Of a stretch of 41,369 nt of DNA, positions 23,358 to 31,878 are shown piece after piece. The notes beneath the pieces are model-generated. The model saw only the letters and a list, made by a program, of their open reading frames with translations, searched no databases and was not told the DNA's origin. Position numbers and translations under genes: made by a program. Origin of the DNA: an uncultured Flavobacteriales bacterium (lineage in GTDB: Bacteria; Bacteroidota; Bacteroidia; Flavobacteriales_G; Salibacteraceae); contig CAJXZP010000034.1 in NCBI GenBank assembly GCA_913062955.1, positions 1 through 41,369 of the forward strand. The letters are read 5' to 3'. Positions within the stretch are counted from its first letter, which is position 1. Every line of letters starts with the position of its first letter.

Positions 23358-24653
23358 ATGATAAAAAACATTCTTTTAGCATTTGTATTTCTTCCACTTA
23401 TGGTAATATCTCAAGATCAGGAGATTGCCACTTTCGTTAGTTACAACGTGCTTAATTACCGGAACGAAACTACCTATTGCACCAACAATAATAATTCGCC
23501 CATAGCTAAAGAAGGGTACATGAAAACGATCTTTAGTCATATTCAACCCGATTTAATTGCCTGTAATGAGGTGGGGGCGAATCCCACTAATGCCGTGAAA
23601 ATTTTGGAAAGATGTTTGAATGTAAATGGGGAAACCAAATTTCAGATGGCTTCTTTTTCGAGTAGTTCAGGTTCTGATCTCGCCAATGCCTTTTTCTATA
23701 ATGGAGAGATGTTCACCATGTATTCAAATGATAAGATTTTGAACGAAGTGGGTGGTGCTGCTATTGTACGGTTAATCGATGTGTTTACATTGTATTACAA
23801 CGATGCTAATTTATCTCTCGGTTCGGATACTACTTTTTTGACCGTGTTTGTGGCCCATTTAAAAGCCGGAAATACCAGTTCCAATAGAGGTAAACGAGCC
23901 TCAGCTACCCAGGCTGTGATGAACTACATTTCAACCCAGAGCCTCACAGGGAATTATATTTTTTCGGGTGATTTTAACGTGTATGACGCCAGTGAGACGG
24001 CTTTTCAAAACTTAGTTGCTCCAAACGATGGGTCTATTAAATTTAATGACCCCGTTAATCGAATGGGGGATTGGAATAACAATTCTTCTTATGCAGATGT
24101 ACATACCCAATCCACACATTATAGTAGCAATGGATGTGCTAGCGGTGGCGGTTTAGATGATCGTTTTGATTTTGTATTGATTTCAAATGATATGACGTCA
24201 GATGGGGATCACATGGAGTATGTCAACAATAGTTACAAAGCGGTGGCCAATGATGGAAATCATTTTAATCAGTCTATTAATAGTGGCACAAACAATTCAG
24301 TTCCTTCAAGTGTATTGGATGCCATTTACAATGGAAGTGACCATTTACCGGTGGTGATGGATATCATCATTACCGAGGCAATGCCTAATTCGGTGGCAGA
24401 GTTCGATCCCGCTTCCTTTGATGTTTCTTTCGTTAATCCATCTTATGGAGCATTGAAAGGTGTGATTAGGGGGAGTGGAAGTGAGTTTCAGATCCATTTA
24501 TATTCCGTAACCGGTAGTTTATTGGCTTCTGAAAAAATAAAAGTTTCGGGTAGTGGGAAATTCACTATTCCGGTAAACGCAACAGGGATAGTGCTTGTGG
24601 AGATTACCAATGAATCAGGATATAAGAAAATTGTTAAGGTAATTCAAAATTAA
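23358..24653 (+). CDS. Secreted endonuclease/exonuclease/phosphatase (EEP) family protein
   Basis: 431 aa. Signal peptide MIKNILLAFVFLPLMVISQ. The EEP catalytic core runs from about residue 24 to 335: FVSYNVLNYRN, then DLIACNEVG (metal-binding Glu), FVAHLKAG, IFSGDFNVYD (catalytic GDFN), FDFVLIS and a final SDHLPVVMDI His. The family cuts DNA, RNA or phosphoesters. The last 90 residues form a sorting-like beta domain (IHLYSVTGSLLASEKI ... GYKKIVKVIQN) like the T9SS type A tail, but the usual YPNP is replaced by FVNPSYG. Export to the surface is therefore likely but not certain. ATG 23358 is preferred to a longer frame from TTG 23337. Confidence 0.87.
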   Translation: MIKNILLAFVFLPLMVISQDQEIATFVSYNVLNYRNETTYCTNNNNSPIAKEGYMKTIFSHIQPDLIACNEVGANPTNAVKILERCLNVNGETKFQMASFSSSSGSDLANAFFYNGEMFTMYSNDKILNEVGGAAIVRLIDVFTLYYNDANLSLGSDTTFLTVFVAHLKAGNTSSNRGKRASATQAVMNYISTQSLTGNYIFSGDFNVYDASETAFQNLVAPNDGSIKFNDPVNRMGDWNNNSSYADVHTQSTHYSSNGCASGGGLDDRFDFVLISNDMTSDGDHMEYVNNSYKAVANDGNHFNQSINSGTNNSVPSSVLDAIYNGSDHLPVVMDIIITEAMPNSVAEFDPASFDVSFVNPSYGALKGVIRGSGSEFQIHLYSVTGSLLASEKIKVSGSGKFTIPVNATGIVLVEITNESGYKKIVKVIQN

Positions 24654-24696
24654 CATTTTAGTGATTTGGAATCTTAAAAAAGCATAAAAAACTTTC

Positions 24697-24704
24697 TACA
24701 TTTG
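24697..24704 (+). promoter_or_regulatory. -7 element before the 712-aa gene
   Basis: TACATTTG, followed by GCAGCCCC, the same arrangement as before the EEP gene. It is 59 nt before the ATG at 24764 and within the 110-bp gap after the nuclease. No well-spaced -33 TTG is seen. Confidence 0.5.
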
Positions 24705-24763
24705 CAGCCCCAATTTTGGGACATGAAAGTAAGGATCGGAATTTAAATTTTGAATAAAAGAGG

Positions 24764-26902
24764 ATGAAAAAAAGCATACTTTTAGTTTTAGTGTTCTTAA
24801 TGGGTGGGGTGTCGTTTGCACAGCAGTTTGACGAAAAAACCACCACCGTTTCTGATGTACGTCTAAACGTAACCAATATTGGAACATTCGGAAATGCTTT
24901 TAGAGGTTACCGCGATGGGAGTGGCTCTCAAAGTGGCGAGTATCCTGTAGGTTCTGGGGTAGAGCATCTTTTTGAATCCGGATTTTGGTTCGGTGGAATT
25001 GTGAACGGTCAAACCTTGGTTTCTACTTCTGCTTACGATGCCGCTCAAGGGTATTCTACAGGTAGGGCTGGTTTTGAATTCACCAATTCAAGTGGTCCTA
25101 TCAAATTAAGATCTTCCTATTTTGATAGTCCATACTTTTCTCCAAGTGCTATTTCGCATGAAGATTTTGTGTCGGTTTATACCGATTCAAATATTTTAAT
25201 CCCAGGGACACAAATTCCAATTCAAAACCATAACAACCCGTTGAATGTGGAGATTATTGGACATTCTTATAATTGGAACTATACCTTCAGTAACTTCTTT
25301 GTGATTACGAACTTCTATATCATTAATCACAGTAACAATGTAATTGATAGTGCCCATTTTGCCTTTTGGGCAAATACCGTAGTTCGTAATATTAATATTA
25401 CACCAGCAGGTTCGGGTGGAGCTGCTTTTTATGATAAAGGTGGAAATGGCTTTCTAGATTCTTTGTATATGTCCTATTGTTACGATAAAGCAGGAGATAT
25501 TGGGTTTACCCAGTCTTATGTTGGTCAAAAGTTTTTAGGAGCCGAAGATAAACATGGTTTTCACCATCCGGGAGTTTTGGATTCCAATGGTTTGGTTGTA
25601 GATGATTTAGATATTCATTACAATGTATGGCAATTTAATAATACCTCAGATCCTATTTATTTTTTACCGCAAAGTGATAACCAACGATTCCAAAAAATGT
25701 CGAAGGGTTTAAATCAATCCGAATGTTGGGCGGATAATTCCAGTACAAACCCCAATTGCAGTTCCCGTTCCATTCAAGAAACCATTAATGAACAAGGAAA
25801 TAGATCTGATTTAATAGCGGTGGGTCCGTTTCGAGATTTTGGTCCTGGCGATACTATCAACGTGACCTATGCTTTTGTTTTTGGCCCAAAAAAGGATGAT
25901 GGAGAAGACCCGGCTTTAAATACGGTAGAACAAAAAGAGTTTTTTATGCAAAATGCAGGATGGGCACAAACCACCTATAATGGCGAAGATGTAAACTTTA
26001 ACGGTGTTTTAGATCCCGGAGAGGATATTGACGGAGATGGATATATAACGCGCTATATTTTACCGACTCCTCCAAACTCACCCAGAACTCGTATTGATGC
26101 GATCGATAATCGAATTGATATTTATTGGGCAGATAATGCCGAGTCTTCAATAGATGCTATTACGCAGGAAATGGATTTTGAGGGCTATCGAATTTATAGT
26201 TCTAAATTAGGTTTTGATGTGGCTCAAACACCACCGAAATTGGATTTTGTGAAAATTGGAGAAAACGATATCCCAAATAATGGCTTGTTTAACGATGTAG
26301 GTTTTGAATCTATTCGTTTGGAAGATCCCGTCACTTTTGATGGAGATTCAAATACCTATGTTTATAAGTACAGTATTAAAAACGTTCAAAACGGATGGCA
26401 ATATGCCGTAGCAGTGACCGCCTTTGATAGAGGAAACCCCGGGGCTAATTTAGAATCGTTAGAATCCAGTCCAAACTTCAATAACTTTAGAGTTTTTGCA
26501 GGTAAAGATGCGGTGACTGATTTGGAAAAGAATGGCCCATTTGCGTACCCGAATCCCTATTATGCTGGTGCAGCTTGGGAAGGAAGGAGTTCATTTCAAG
26601 AAGAAAGTAGAAAAATCATTTTTGCCAATTTACCGGAACGTTGCACCATTAGAGTGTTCACTACAGCTGGCGATTTATTGGATGAATTCCATCATGATGG
26701 AAATTATGACGGTACCGATATTCGTTGGTTTCAAACTTTTGGTGCCGAGGATAGTGATAAAAACGTATTCTCTGGTGGCGAACACGCTTGGGATTTATTA
26801 ACACAAGACAATCAAATTTTAGCTAGAGGTTTGTACATCTTTACCGTGGAAGATCTAGATACTGGAAAACTTTACAAGTCTAAATTTTTAATAATTAAGT
26901 AA
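24764..26902 (+). CDS. Large secreted protein with sorting-type C-terminal domain (712 aa)
   Basis: Function unknown. Signal peptide MKKSILLVLVFLMGGVSFAQ. The beta-rich body opens with VSDVRLNVTNIGTFGNAFRG and contains an EF-hand/dockerin-like Ca-binding loop near residues 405-421 (DVNFNGVLDPGEDIDGDGY), followed by a fibronectin-like segment (IDIYWADNAESS ... YRIYSSKLGF). The last 120 residues (from PYPNPYYAGAAWEG to KSKFLIIK) resemble the FlgD-like or T9SS type of surface-sorting tail. Its stop codon touches the next ATG (TAAATG). Proteins of this kind are often encoded next to a TonB receptor and a PorV-like barrel, as here. Confidence 0.78.
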   Translation: MKKSILLVLVFLMGGVSFAQQFDEKTTTVSDVRLNVTNIGTFGNAFRGYRDGSGSQSGEYPVGSGVEHLFESGFWFGGIVNGQTLVSTSAYDAAQGYSTGRAGFEFTNSSGPIKLRSSYFDSPYFSPSAISHEDFVSVYTDSNILIPGTQIPIQNHNNPLNVEIIGHSYNWNYTFSNFFVITNFYIINHSNNVIDSAHFAFWANTVVRNINITPAGSGGAAFYDKGGNGFLDSLYMSYCYDKAGDIGFTQSYVGQKFLGAEDKHGFHHPGVLDSNGLVVDDLDIHYNVWQFNNTSDPIYFLPQSDNQRFQKMSKGLNQSECWADNSSTNPNCSSRSIQETINEQGNRSDLIAVGPFRDFGPGDTINVTYAFVFGPKKDDGEDPALNTVEQKEFFMQNAGWAQTTYNGEDVNFNGVLDPGEDIDGDGYITRYILPTPPNSPRTRIDAIDNRIDIYWADNAESSIDAITQEMDFEGYRIYSSKLGFDVAQTPPKLDFVKIGENDIPNNGLFNDVGFESIRLEDPVTFDGDSNTYVYKYSIKNVQNGWQYAVAVTAFDRGNPGANLESLESSPNFNNFRVFAGKDAVTDLEKNGPFAYPNPYYAGAAWEGRSSFQEESRKIIFANLPERCTIRVFTTAGDLLDEFHHDGNYDGTDIRWFQTFGAEDSDKNVFSGGEHAWDLLTQDNQILARGLYIFTVEDLDTGKLYKSKFLIIK

Positions 26903-26903
26903 A
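26882..26903 (+). repeat. 22-bp direct repeat, first copy (3' end of the 712-aa gene)
   Basis: The 22 bases encoding KFLIIK plus stop and the next A are identical to 28097-28118, the end of the 404-aa gene. The two copies therefore bracket that gene exactly. Confidence 0.85.
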
Positions 26904-28117
26904 TGAAAATTATTGGAAATGTATTAACAATTTGGTTCTTATGTATTGGCTATGGATGTCTTGCACAAGTAACTAGGAGTATTCATGAAATCCAATACAT
27001 GACGCAAATCGAATTGCAGAATTGTCGGGATACATCAGCTTATTTTGGTGATACTGTAAGAGTTATTGGAGTAGTATTACACGATGGGAATTTGACAGAA
27101 GCTCCTTCAAATTCTGTGGTGGGGGGGTATAGACCTTTAATAAATATTAGAGATACTGCAAATTTTGGTTTAGCAGGGGATTTTTCGAGTGTGCAAGTAC
27201 ATGGGATTTATTTTGAGAATCAAGAACAAACCCCAATAGAGAGTATAACAGAACTCCTTGCTGGTGACTTAATAGAAGTTTTGGGGTATGTAGGTTATTA
27301 TAAAGGTGAAACTATGATTTTCCCATTGGATAGCAACTCTATTCAAGTTCTTTCTAAAGAAAATGCTCCTACTCCGAAGTTAATTTCAATTGGTGAATTG
27401 AATGACTCAAATAGTGTAAACCAACTTGGTACAGGAGAAAAATATGAAGGGGAGTTTGTAGTGATTAATAATGTTACGGTCCAACAGGTTTATTATTTTA
27501 GTGGTGGTTCAAGGGTTAGTTTTTATGTGCGGGATGAATTTGGAAACTCCATGGTTGTTTCGGATAGGTTTCTTATCCAGAAGTTAAATACTCACTCTAC
27601 TGTAAATCCGAATAGTCTTGAGACAAATGGTGATTTTGATGCTCCTCAAGTAGGTGATTTTTACAGTTCTATTTCTGGAATAATTAATCATTCGATTAAT
27701 GGTTGTCCAGATAAACAGGGCGTAGGATATGAAATTAATCCATTTAAATCCGATCATTATGCAGTAGATTCCGTTTTTACTGGTTTAAGAGATTTTAATT
27801 ATGACAATAATTCATTGCGATCCTTGGTCTATCCCAACCCGTTGATTATTAGTTCATCTTCTAATCTAACTTTTTCTAACTTACCACAAACTGGTCTGAT
27901 TCAAGTTTATCATTTATCAGGTAGATTGATTAAAGAAATACATTTTTCCAATAACACAGTGGCTGGAGTTAGTTCTGCCAACCTTGAGTTCGGAGGTGAG
28001 GGGACGATTTTATGGAGATTAAATGAGTTTGATTTATTTACGGGTTCTTATATTTATAATATTCAAGATTTAGATTCTGAAACAATTCAAACGGGAAAAT
28101 TTTTAATAATTAAGTAA
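26903..28117 (+). CDS. Secreted OB-fold-like protein, chimera of its two neighbours (404 aa)
   Basis: Signal peptide about 1-21 (ends GCLAQ). Residues about 22-290 are a diverged copy of residues 20-280 of the 741-aa protein downstream: HDGNLTE, GGYRP, IHEIQ/VHDVQ, NDSN..NQL.TGE.YEG and a shared NGC ... GYEINPF/GYQISPF. Residues about 300-404 instead match the C-terminal domain of the 712-aa protein upstream: YPNP, FSNLP, I.V....G.L..E, WRLNE/WDLLT, DLDS ... KFLIIK. The first part resembles the OB-fold domains attached to extracellular nucleases (YhcR-OBF type), without a nuclease domain. Gap to the next gene is 22 bp. Confidence 0.8.
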   Translation: MKIIGNVLTIWFLCIGYGCLAQVTRSIHEIQYMTQIELQNCRDTSAYFGDTVRVIGVVLHDGNLTEAPSNSVVGGYRPLINIRDTANFGLAGDFSSVQVHGIYFENQEQTPIESITELLAGDLIEVLGYVGYYKGETMIFPLDSNSIQVLSKENAPTPKLISIGELNDSNSVNQLGTGEKYEGEFVVINNVTVQQVYYFSGGSRVSFYVRDEFGNSMVVSDRFLIQKLNTHSTVNPNSLETNGDFDAPQVGDFYSSISGIINHSINGCPDKQGVGYEINPFKSDHYAVDSVFTGLRDFNYDNNSLRSLVYPNPLIISSSSNLTFSNLPQTGLIQVYHLSGRLIKEIHFSNNTVAGVSSANLEFGGEGTILWRLNEFDLFTGSYIYNIQDLDSETIQTGKFLIIK

Positions 28118-28118
28118 A
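28097..28118 (+). repeat. 22-bp direct repeat, second copy (3' end of the 404-aa gene)
   Basis: Identical to 26882-26903. Both copies encode FLIIK, the stop and the last base of a K codon with the same codon choices, as expected if the 404-aa gene got its tail from the upstream gene. Confidence 0.85.
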
Positions 28119-28139
28119 CAATCAATAAAATAAATAACT

Positions 28140-30365
28140 ATGAAAAAAAACTTACTTTTTTTAGTATTTGCATTTGCGTTTTTGTTCGTTTCAGGACAAA
28201 CAGTACGTAGTGTGCATGATGTGCAATTTGTATCTGTAGCAGATCTTGCAAGTTGTAATGGAGCTTCACAGTATGATGGTGATACAGTAACGGTTACAGG
28301 AGTTGCAGTTCATGATGGAAATTTGACGGAAATAGTATCCTCCTCTGTATCGGGTGGTTATAGACCAGGAATTCACATTGTAGATACTGCTAATAATACT
28401 TCTGGTGGTGCTTTTATGGGAATCCAGATCCATGGTGTAATTAATAGTGGCCCGATCACAGATTTAAATTCAATTGTAGCGGGTGATATTGTTCAAATCA
28501 CGGGCATTGTAGGTAATTACTCTGGAGAAACCCAAATTTATCCATTATCCAATAGCGATGTTACTATTATAAATGCAGGTGTAGTACCCGCTCCTACATT
28601 AGTTGATGTGGGTGATTTAAATGACGGTAACCAAGAAAACCAATTGGAGACAGGTGAACAGTACGAAGGTTCTGTAGTGTTATTAAAAAATGTTATGGTG
28701 ATTAGCGTAGATTTAACTAGTAGTAGAATTAGATTCGTAGTTGCCGATGCTAATGGGAATAGCATTAAAGTAGATGATAGGTTTTTTGTGCAGAAACCGT
28801 CATCTCATACCGCTGTAAATCCAGATAATCCTGGTGCAATTGGTTCTTTTGTAGCTCCAGTAGTTGGAATGCAATTTGATACCTTAATAGGTATAATTAC
28901 CCAATGGGAAAATGGGTGTACTGGTGGTACAGGACAAGGATATCAAATTTCTCCTTTTGACGCTTCTCACTATGTGGTTGGTGCAACACCCCCATCTATA
29001 ACAAACGTTTTAAGAACTCCGTTAGTTCCAACTTCTTCTGAATCTCCCGTAATTGATTGTACGGTTCAAGATTTAGATGGAGGTACAGTTACTTCTGCTT
29101 ACCTACATTATACAAATGATATCGCTGCAGGTAGTTTTGATAGTGTAGCTTTAACATTGATCGGTGGTTCACAAGTTGAATATACCGCAAATATCCCAGC
29201 TATGGCTGACGGTGATATGGTAGGGTATTTCATTAAGTCAATGGACAATGATGGTAACATATCTCAATATCCTGCTACTGCAGGTGGAGCTGCATCAAAC
29301 AATGTAAGTGTGTATACTGTAAGAGATAATGGTTTGCAAATTGTAGATATCCAAAAGGTTTTGGATTACAACAATGATGCATCTTATTATGTAGGGCAAA
29401 CGGTCACCGTTACTGGTGTGGTTTCTGCTTCTGCTCAAGGGTACGATTTAGGGTATGTATTTATTCAGCAGCCTGGTCAATCTGAATGGTCGGGTATTAA
29501 TGTAACGGGTCTTTCAGACTTGGTTTTATTGAAAAGAACAGAGGAAATTACGGTTACAGGTCTTGTAGAAGAAAGTTTTGGATTTACTAGATTAGTGGTA
29601 TCTGCAATGGTTAGAACCGGAAATTTTATTCCTGTTGAAGTTACCTATTTTGATCCGTCCGATGATAACTTATACAGTACTGGAGAAATTGAGAAATACG
29701 AAAGTATGTGTGTTGGTATTGAAAACGGATCTACAGGAATGGTAATGACCAATTCACAAGTTACTTATAATACAAACACTACAGGTGAGTATACATTTGG
29801 TACATCTGCGGCCGCGACCCAATCTACGTTGGTTATGGCAGGCAGAATAAGTAATGGTCACCTTTCATCTATGTGGGTGTCTTTAGTTGCGGATACGTTT
29901 TATTATGCCAATCAAGGATTAATGGAAGTTGATTCAGTAATTACTACCATGGATATGGAGGCAGATACGGTTATTGGTATTATGCATTTTGCGTATAGTG
30001 ATTTCAAAATCTTACCTCGTAACAACGATGATATCATCAATTTATCGGAAAACGGAACGGCTATTGTATTAGATTCTACAGATTACCAATATCCAACATC
30101 TATCGTTGAAGTAAACGGTAAATCCATTGAAACGAATGTATATCCAAACCCAGCTTCAGATCTAGTATCTGTTTCTGTAAATGGAATAAACAACTTCATT
30201 GTGACTGTATATGATATTTCAGGTCGTCAAGTCTCTGAAACTCGTGTTTCAAATAACTTCACGCAAATTTCTGTAAATACCCTGAATAACGGAGTGTATT
30301 TCATGAAAGTTTCGGATACTTCAGGTAACCAATTAGCAATTGAAAAAATTGTAATCAAGCATTAA
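28140..30365 (+). CDS. Secreted multidomain OB-fold-like protein with T9SS tail (741 aa)
   Basis: Signal peptide MKKNLLFLVFAFAFLFVSG. A first OB-fold-like block (about 45-145, DGDTVTVTGVAVHDGNLTE ... GDIVQITGIVGNYSGE) and a second (about 160-280) are shared with the 404-aa protein. A beta-sandwich stretch follows (about 285-390), then another OB-like block (about 398-500, YYVGQTVTVTGVVSASAQG). A canonical T9SS type A sorting domain closes it, from NVYPNPASDLVSV to NQLAIEKIVIKH. OB blocks like these accompany nuclease domains in secreted nucleases, but no nuclease motif is present here. Likely surface-anchored or released by T9SS. Followed by a strong terminator. Confidence 0.82.
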   Translation: MKKNLLFLVFAFAFLFVSGQTVRSVHDVQFVSVADLASCNGASQYDGDTVTVTGVAVHDGNLTEIVSSSVSGGYRPGIHIVDTANNTSGGAFMGIQIHGVINSGPITDLNSIVAGDIVQITGIVGNYSGETQIYPLSNSDVTIINAGVVPAPTLVDVGDLNDGNQENQLETGEQYEGSVVLLKNVMVISVDLTSSRIRFVVADANGNSIKVDDRFFVQKPSSHTAVNPDNPGAIGSFVAPVVGMQFDTLIGIITQWENGCTGGTGQGYQISPFDASHYVVGATPPSITNVLRTPLVPTSSESPVIDCTVQDLDGGTVTSAYLHYTNDIAAGSFDSVALTLIGGSQVEYTANIPAMADGDMVGYFIKSMDNDGNISQYPATAGGAASNNVSVYTVRDNGLQIVDIQKVLDYNNDASYYVGQTVTVTGVVSASAQGYDLGYVFIQQPGQSEWSGINVTGLSDLVLLKRTEEITVTGLVEESFGFTRLVVSAMVRTGNFIPVEVTYFDPSDDNLYSTGEIEKYESMCVGIENGSTGMVMTNSQVTYNTNTTGEYTFGTSAAATQSTLVMAGRISNGHLSSMWVSLVADTFYYANQGLMEVDSVITTMDMEADTVIGIMHFAYSDFKILPRNNDDIINLSENGTAIVLDSTDYQYPTSIVEVNGKSIETNVYPNPASDLVSVSVNGINNFIVTVYDISGRQVSETRVSNNFTQISVNTLNNGVYFMKVSDTSGNQLAIEKIVIKH

Positions 30366-30370
30366 AATTT

Positions 30371-30408
30371 ATCCCGGCTGAACCATGAAAATTCGGCCGG
30401 GATTTTTT
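30371..30408 (+). terminator. Intrinsic terminator between the 741-aa gene and the lipoprotein gene
   Basis: ATCCCGGC (30371-30378) pairs with GCCGGGAT (30396-30403), followed by a T-run to 30408. The longer open frame of the next gene starts inside this hairpin, which argues for the later ATG. Confidence 0.88.
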
Positions 30409-30432
30409 ATAAATCTGTTTAAGATTTACCAA

Positions 30433-31878
30433 ATGAAATTTCAATACAAAATCGTCCTGGTTCTTTTAGCTATACTGTCGGTGTATGGGTGTAAACGGAA
30501 ACATGACAAATTGCCAAATACGGCTCCAGATACCATTATAACTCCCGAAAAAATAAACCTGGCAGGCGATGACCGCTTGAACAGTATTGTTTTCTTGAGT
30601 TGGTATGGAACCGATAAAGATGGGTATGTGAGTGAATACGAAATTTCATTGGATAACCAGAATTGGGCAAAAACAACTCAAAATGATTCGGTGTTTAGCT
30701 TTACGCTAAATGAAGGGTCAGATACGACCGATATTAGCTTTTACGTAAGAGCAATTGACAATGAAGGGTTTACGGATCCCACACCAGCGTACTTAAATGT
30801 ACCACTAAAAAACACGCCTCCTGTGGTGTCTTTTAGTGAAAATGGTTTTCCACAGGATAGTGCCCATATTGTGACTACCTTCACATGGGCGGCAAGTGAT
30901 GTTGATGGGGATGAAACCATTGTAAAAGCGTATTTAAAAGCCAATCAAGGAGACTGGGTAGAAATCTCCGTGAATGAAACGATGATTTCTTTGGTTCCAA
31001 CTAATGTGAGTCAAACAGGTATTACAGATGCTTATATCTATTATGGAACCAATCAAGTACCTCTTTCTACTACCTTAAATGGCGTGAATGTAGGAGATAC
31101 CAATACCTTTTATTTAAAAGTGATTGATTTTGCGGAGGCTGAAAGTGCTCCGGATACGTCAGAAACCCTTTTTATTAAGCCAAAAATATCTAGTCGGTTG
31201 TTTGTTTCTGGATTACCATCTGGAGCAACAACGATTTATAAAACCGCTTTGAGCGCATCGAATATTGATAATGATTTTTTGGATTATTCTTCGGATGGGG
31301 GAAAATTTCAACCCAGATTTTGGTCCCCAACCTTTGATCTATTGGTTAATAATTACGAAGATATAATTGTAGTTTCAGATGTGACTATTTTCACCAATGC
31401 GGTCACCGGTCGAAAGTCAGGTTTGTTAGATTTTATGGCGCCCAGTCTTCAATCATTTAGTAACAATGGGGGGAAATCACTCGTAGTAACTTCCTTTATT
31501 AAAGGACAAGACATTTCGGGTATTACAGGTATATTCCCTATTGACAGTTTATCTTCATCTGTGGGTCAGGCTAGGTTATATCCAGATAGTTCAATAACAT
31601 CCATCTTAGGAGTTGGTTATCCCGATATGGGCGCTATTAACGTTTTAAGTGGGCAATCACCATTTTATTTATCCATTGATGCGGAGGAAGCGTATGAAGG
31701 ACATTTCACCCCGGTACAGGGCTGGCAAGGACCTACTACCGTAGGGGCACGTAGAAAAAATGGAAATAATAAGTACTACCAATATTTTTTCTCGGTGCAA
31801 TTGTACCAATTAGACCAATCACCTTCCGATTTACAGACTTTATTTGATCAGATTCTCAACAATGACTTTAACTGGTAA
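30433..31878 (+). CDS. Surface lipoprotein with Ig/fibronectin-like domains (481 aa)
   Basis: Signal peptide II: MKFQYKIVLVLLAILSVYGCKRK, with the lipobox Cys near residue 20. The two following segments (about 40-130 and 130-255) look like fibronectin/Ig domains: SWYGTDKDGYVSEYEISLD ... FYVRAIDNEGFTDPTPAY and TWAASDVDGDETIVKAYLK. The C-terminal half contains an alternating alpha/beta stretch (DIIVVSDVTIFTNAVTG ... GGKSLVVTSFIKGQD) resembling a hydrolase or amidotransferase-like fold, not assigned. Its last 17 bp overlap the start of the TonB-receptor gene, so translation may be coupled. Confidence 0.8.
   Translation: MKFQYKIVLVLLAILSVYGCKRKHDKLPNTAPDTIITPEKINLAGDDRLNSIVFLSWYGTDKDGYVSEYEISLDNQNWAKTTQNDSVFSFTLNEGSDTTDISFYVRAIDNEGFTDPTPAYLNVPLKNTPPVVSFSENGFPQDSAHIVTTFTWAASDVDGDETIVKAYLKANQGDWVEISVNETMISLVPTNVSQTGITDAYIYYGTNQVPLSTTLNGVNVGDTNTFYLKVIDFAEAESAPDTSETLFIKPKISSRLFVSGLPSGATTIYKTALSASNIDNDFLDYSSDGGKFQPRFWSPTFDLLVNNYEDIIVVSDVTIFTNAVTGRKSGLLDFMAPSLQSFSNNGGKSLVVTSFIKGQDISGITGIFPIDSLSSSVGQARLYPDSSITSILGVGYPDMGAINVLSGQSPFYLSIDAEEAYEGHFTPVQGWQGPTTVGARRKNGNNKYYQYFFSVQLYQLDQSPSDLQTLFDQILNNDFNW

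Noticed and set aside
30385-30432. Earlier start for the Ig/FN3 lipoprotein
   Set aside because: It lies within the terminator hairpin, and the signal peptide with lipobox begins at ATG 30433.
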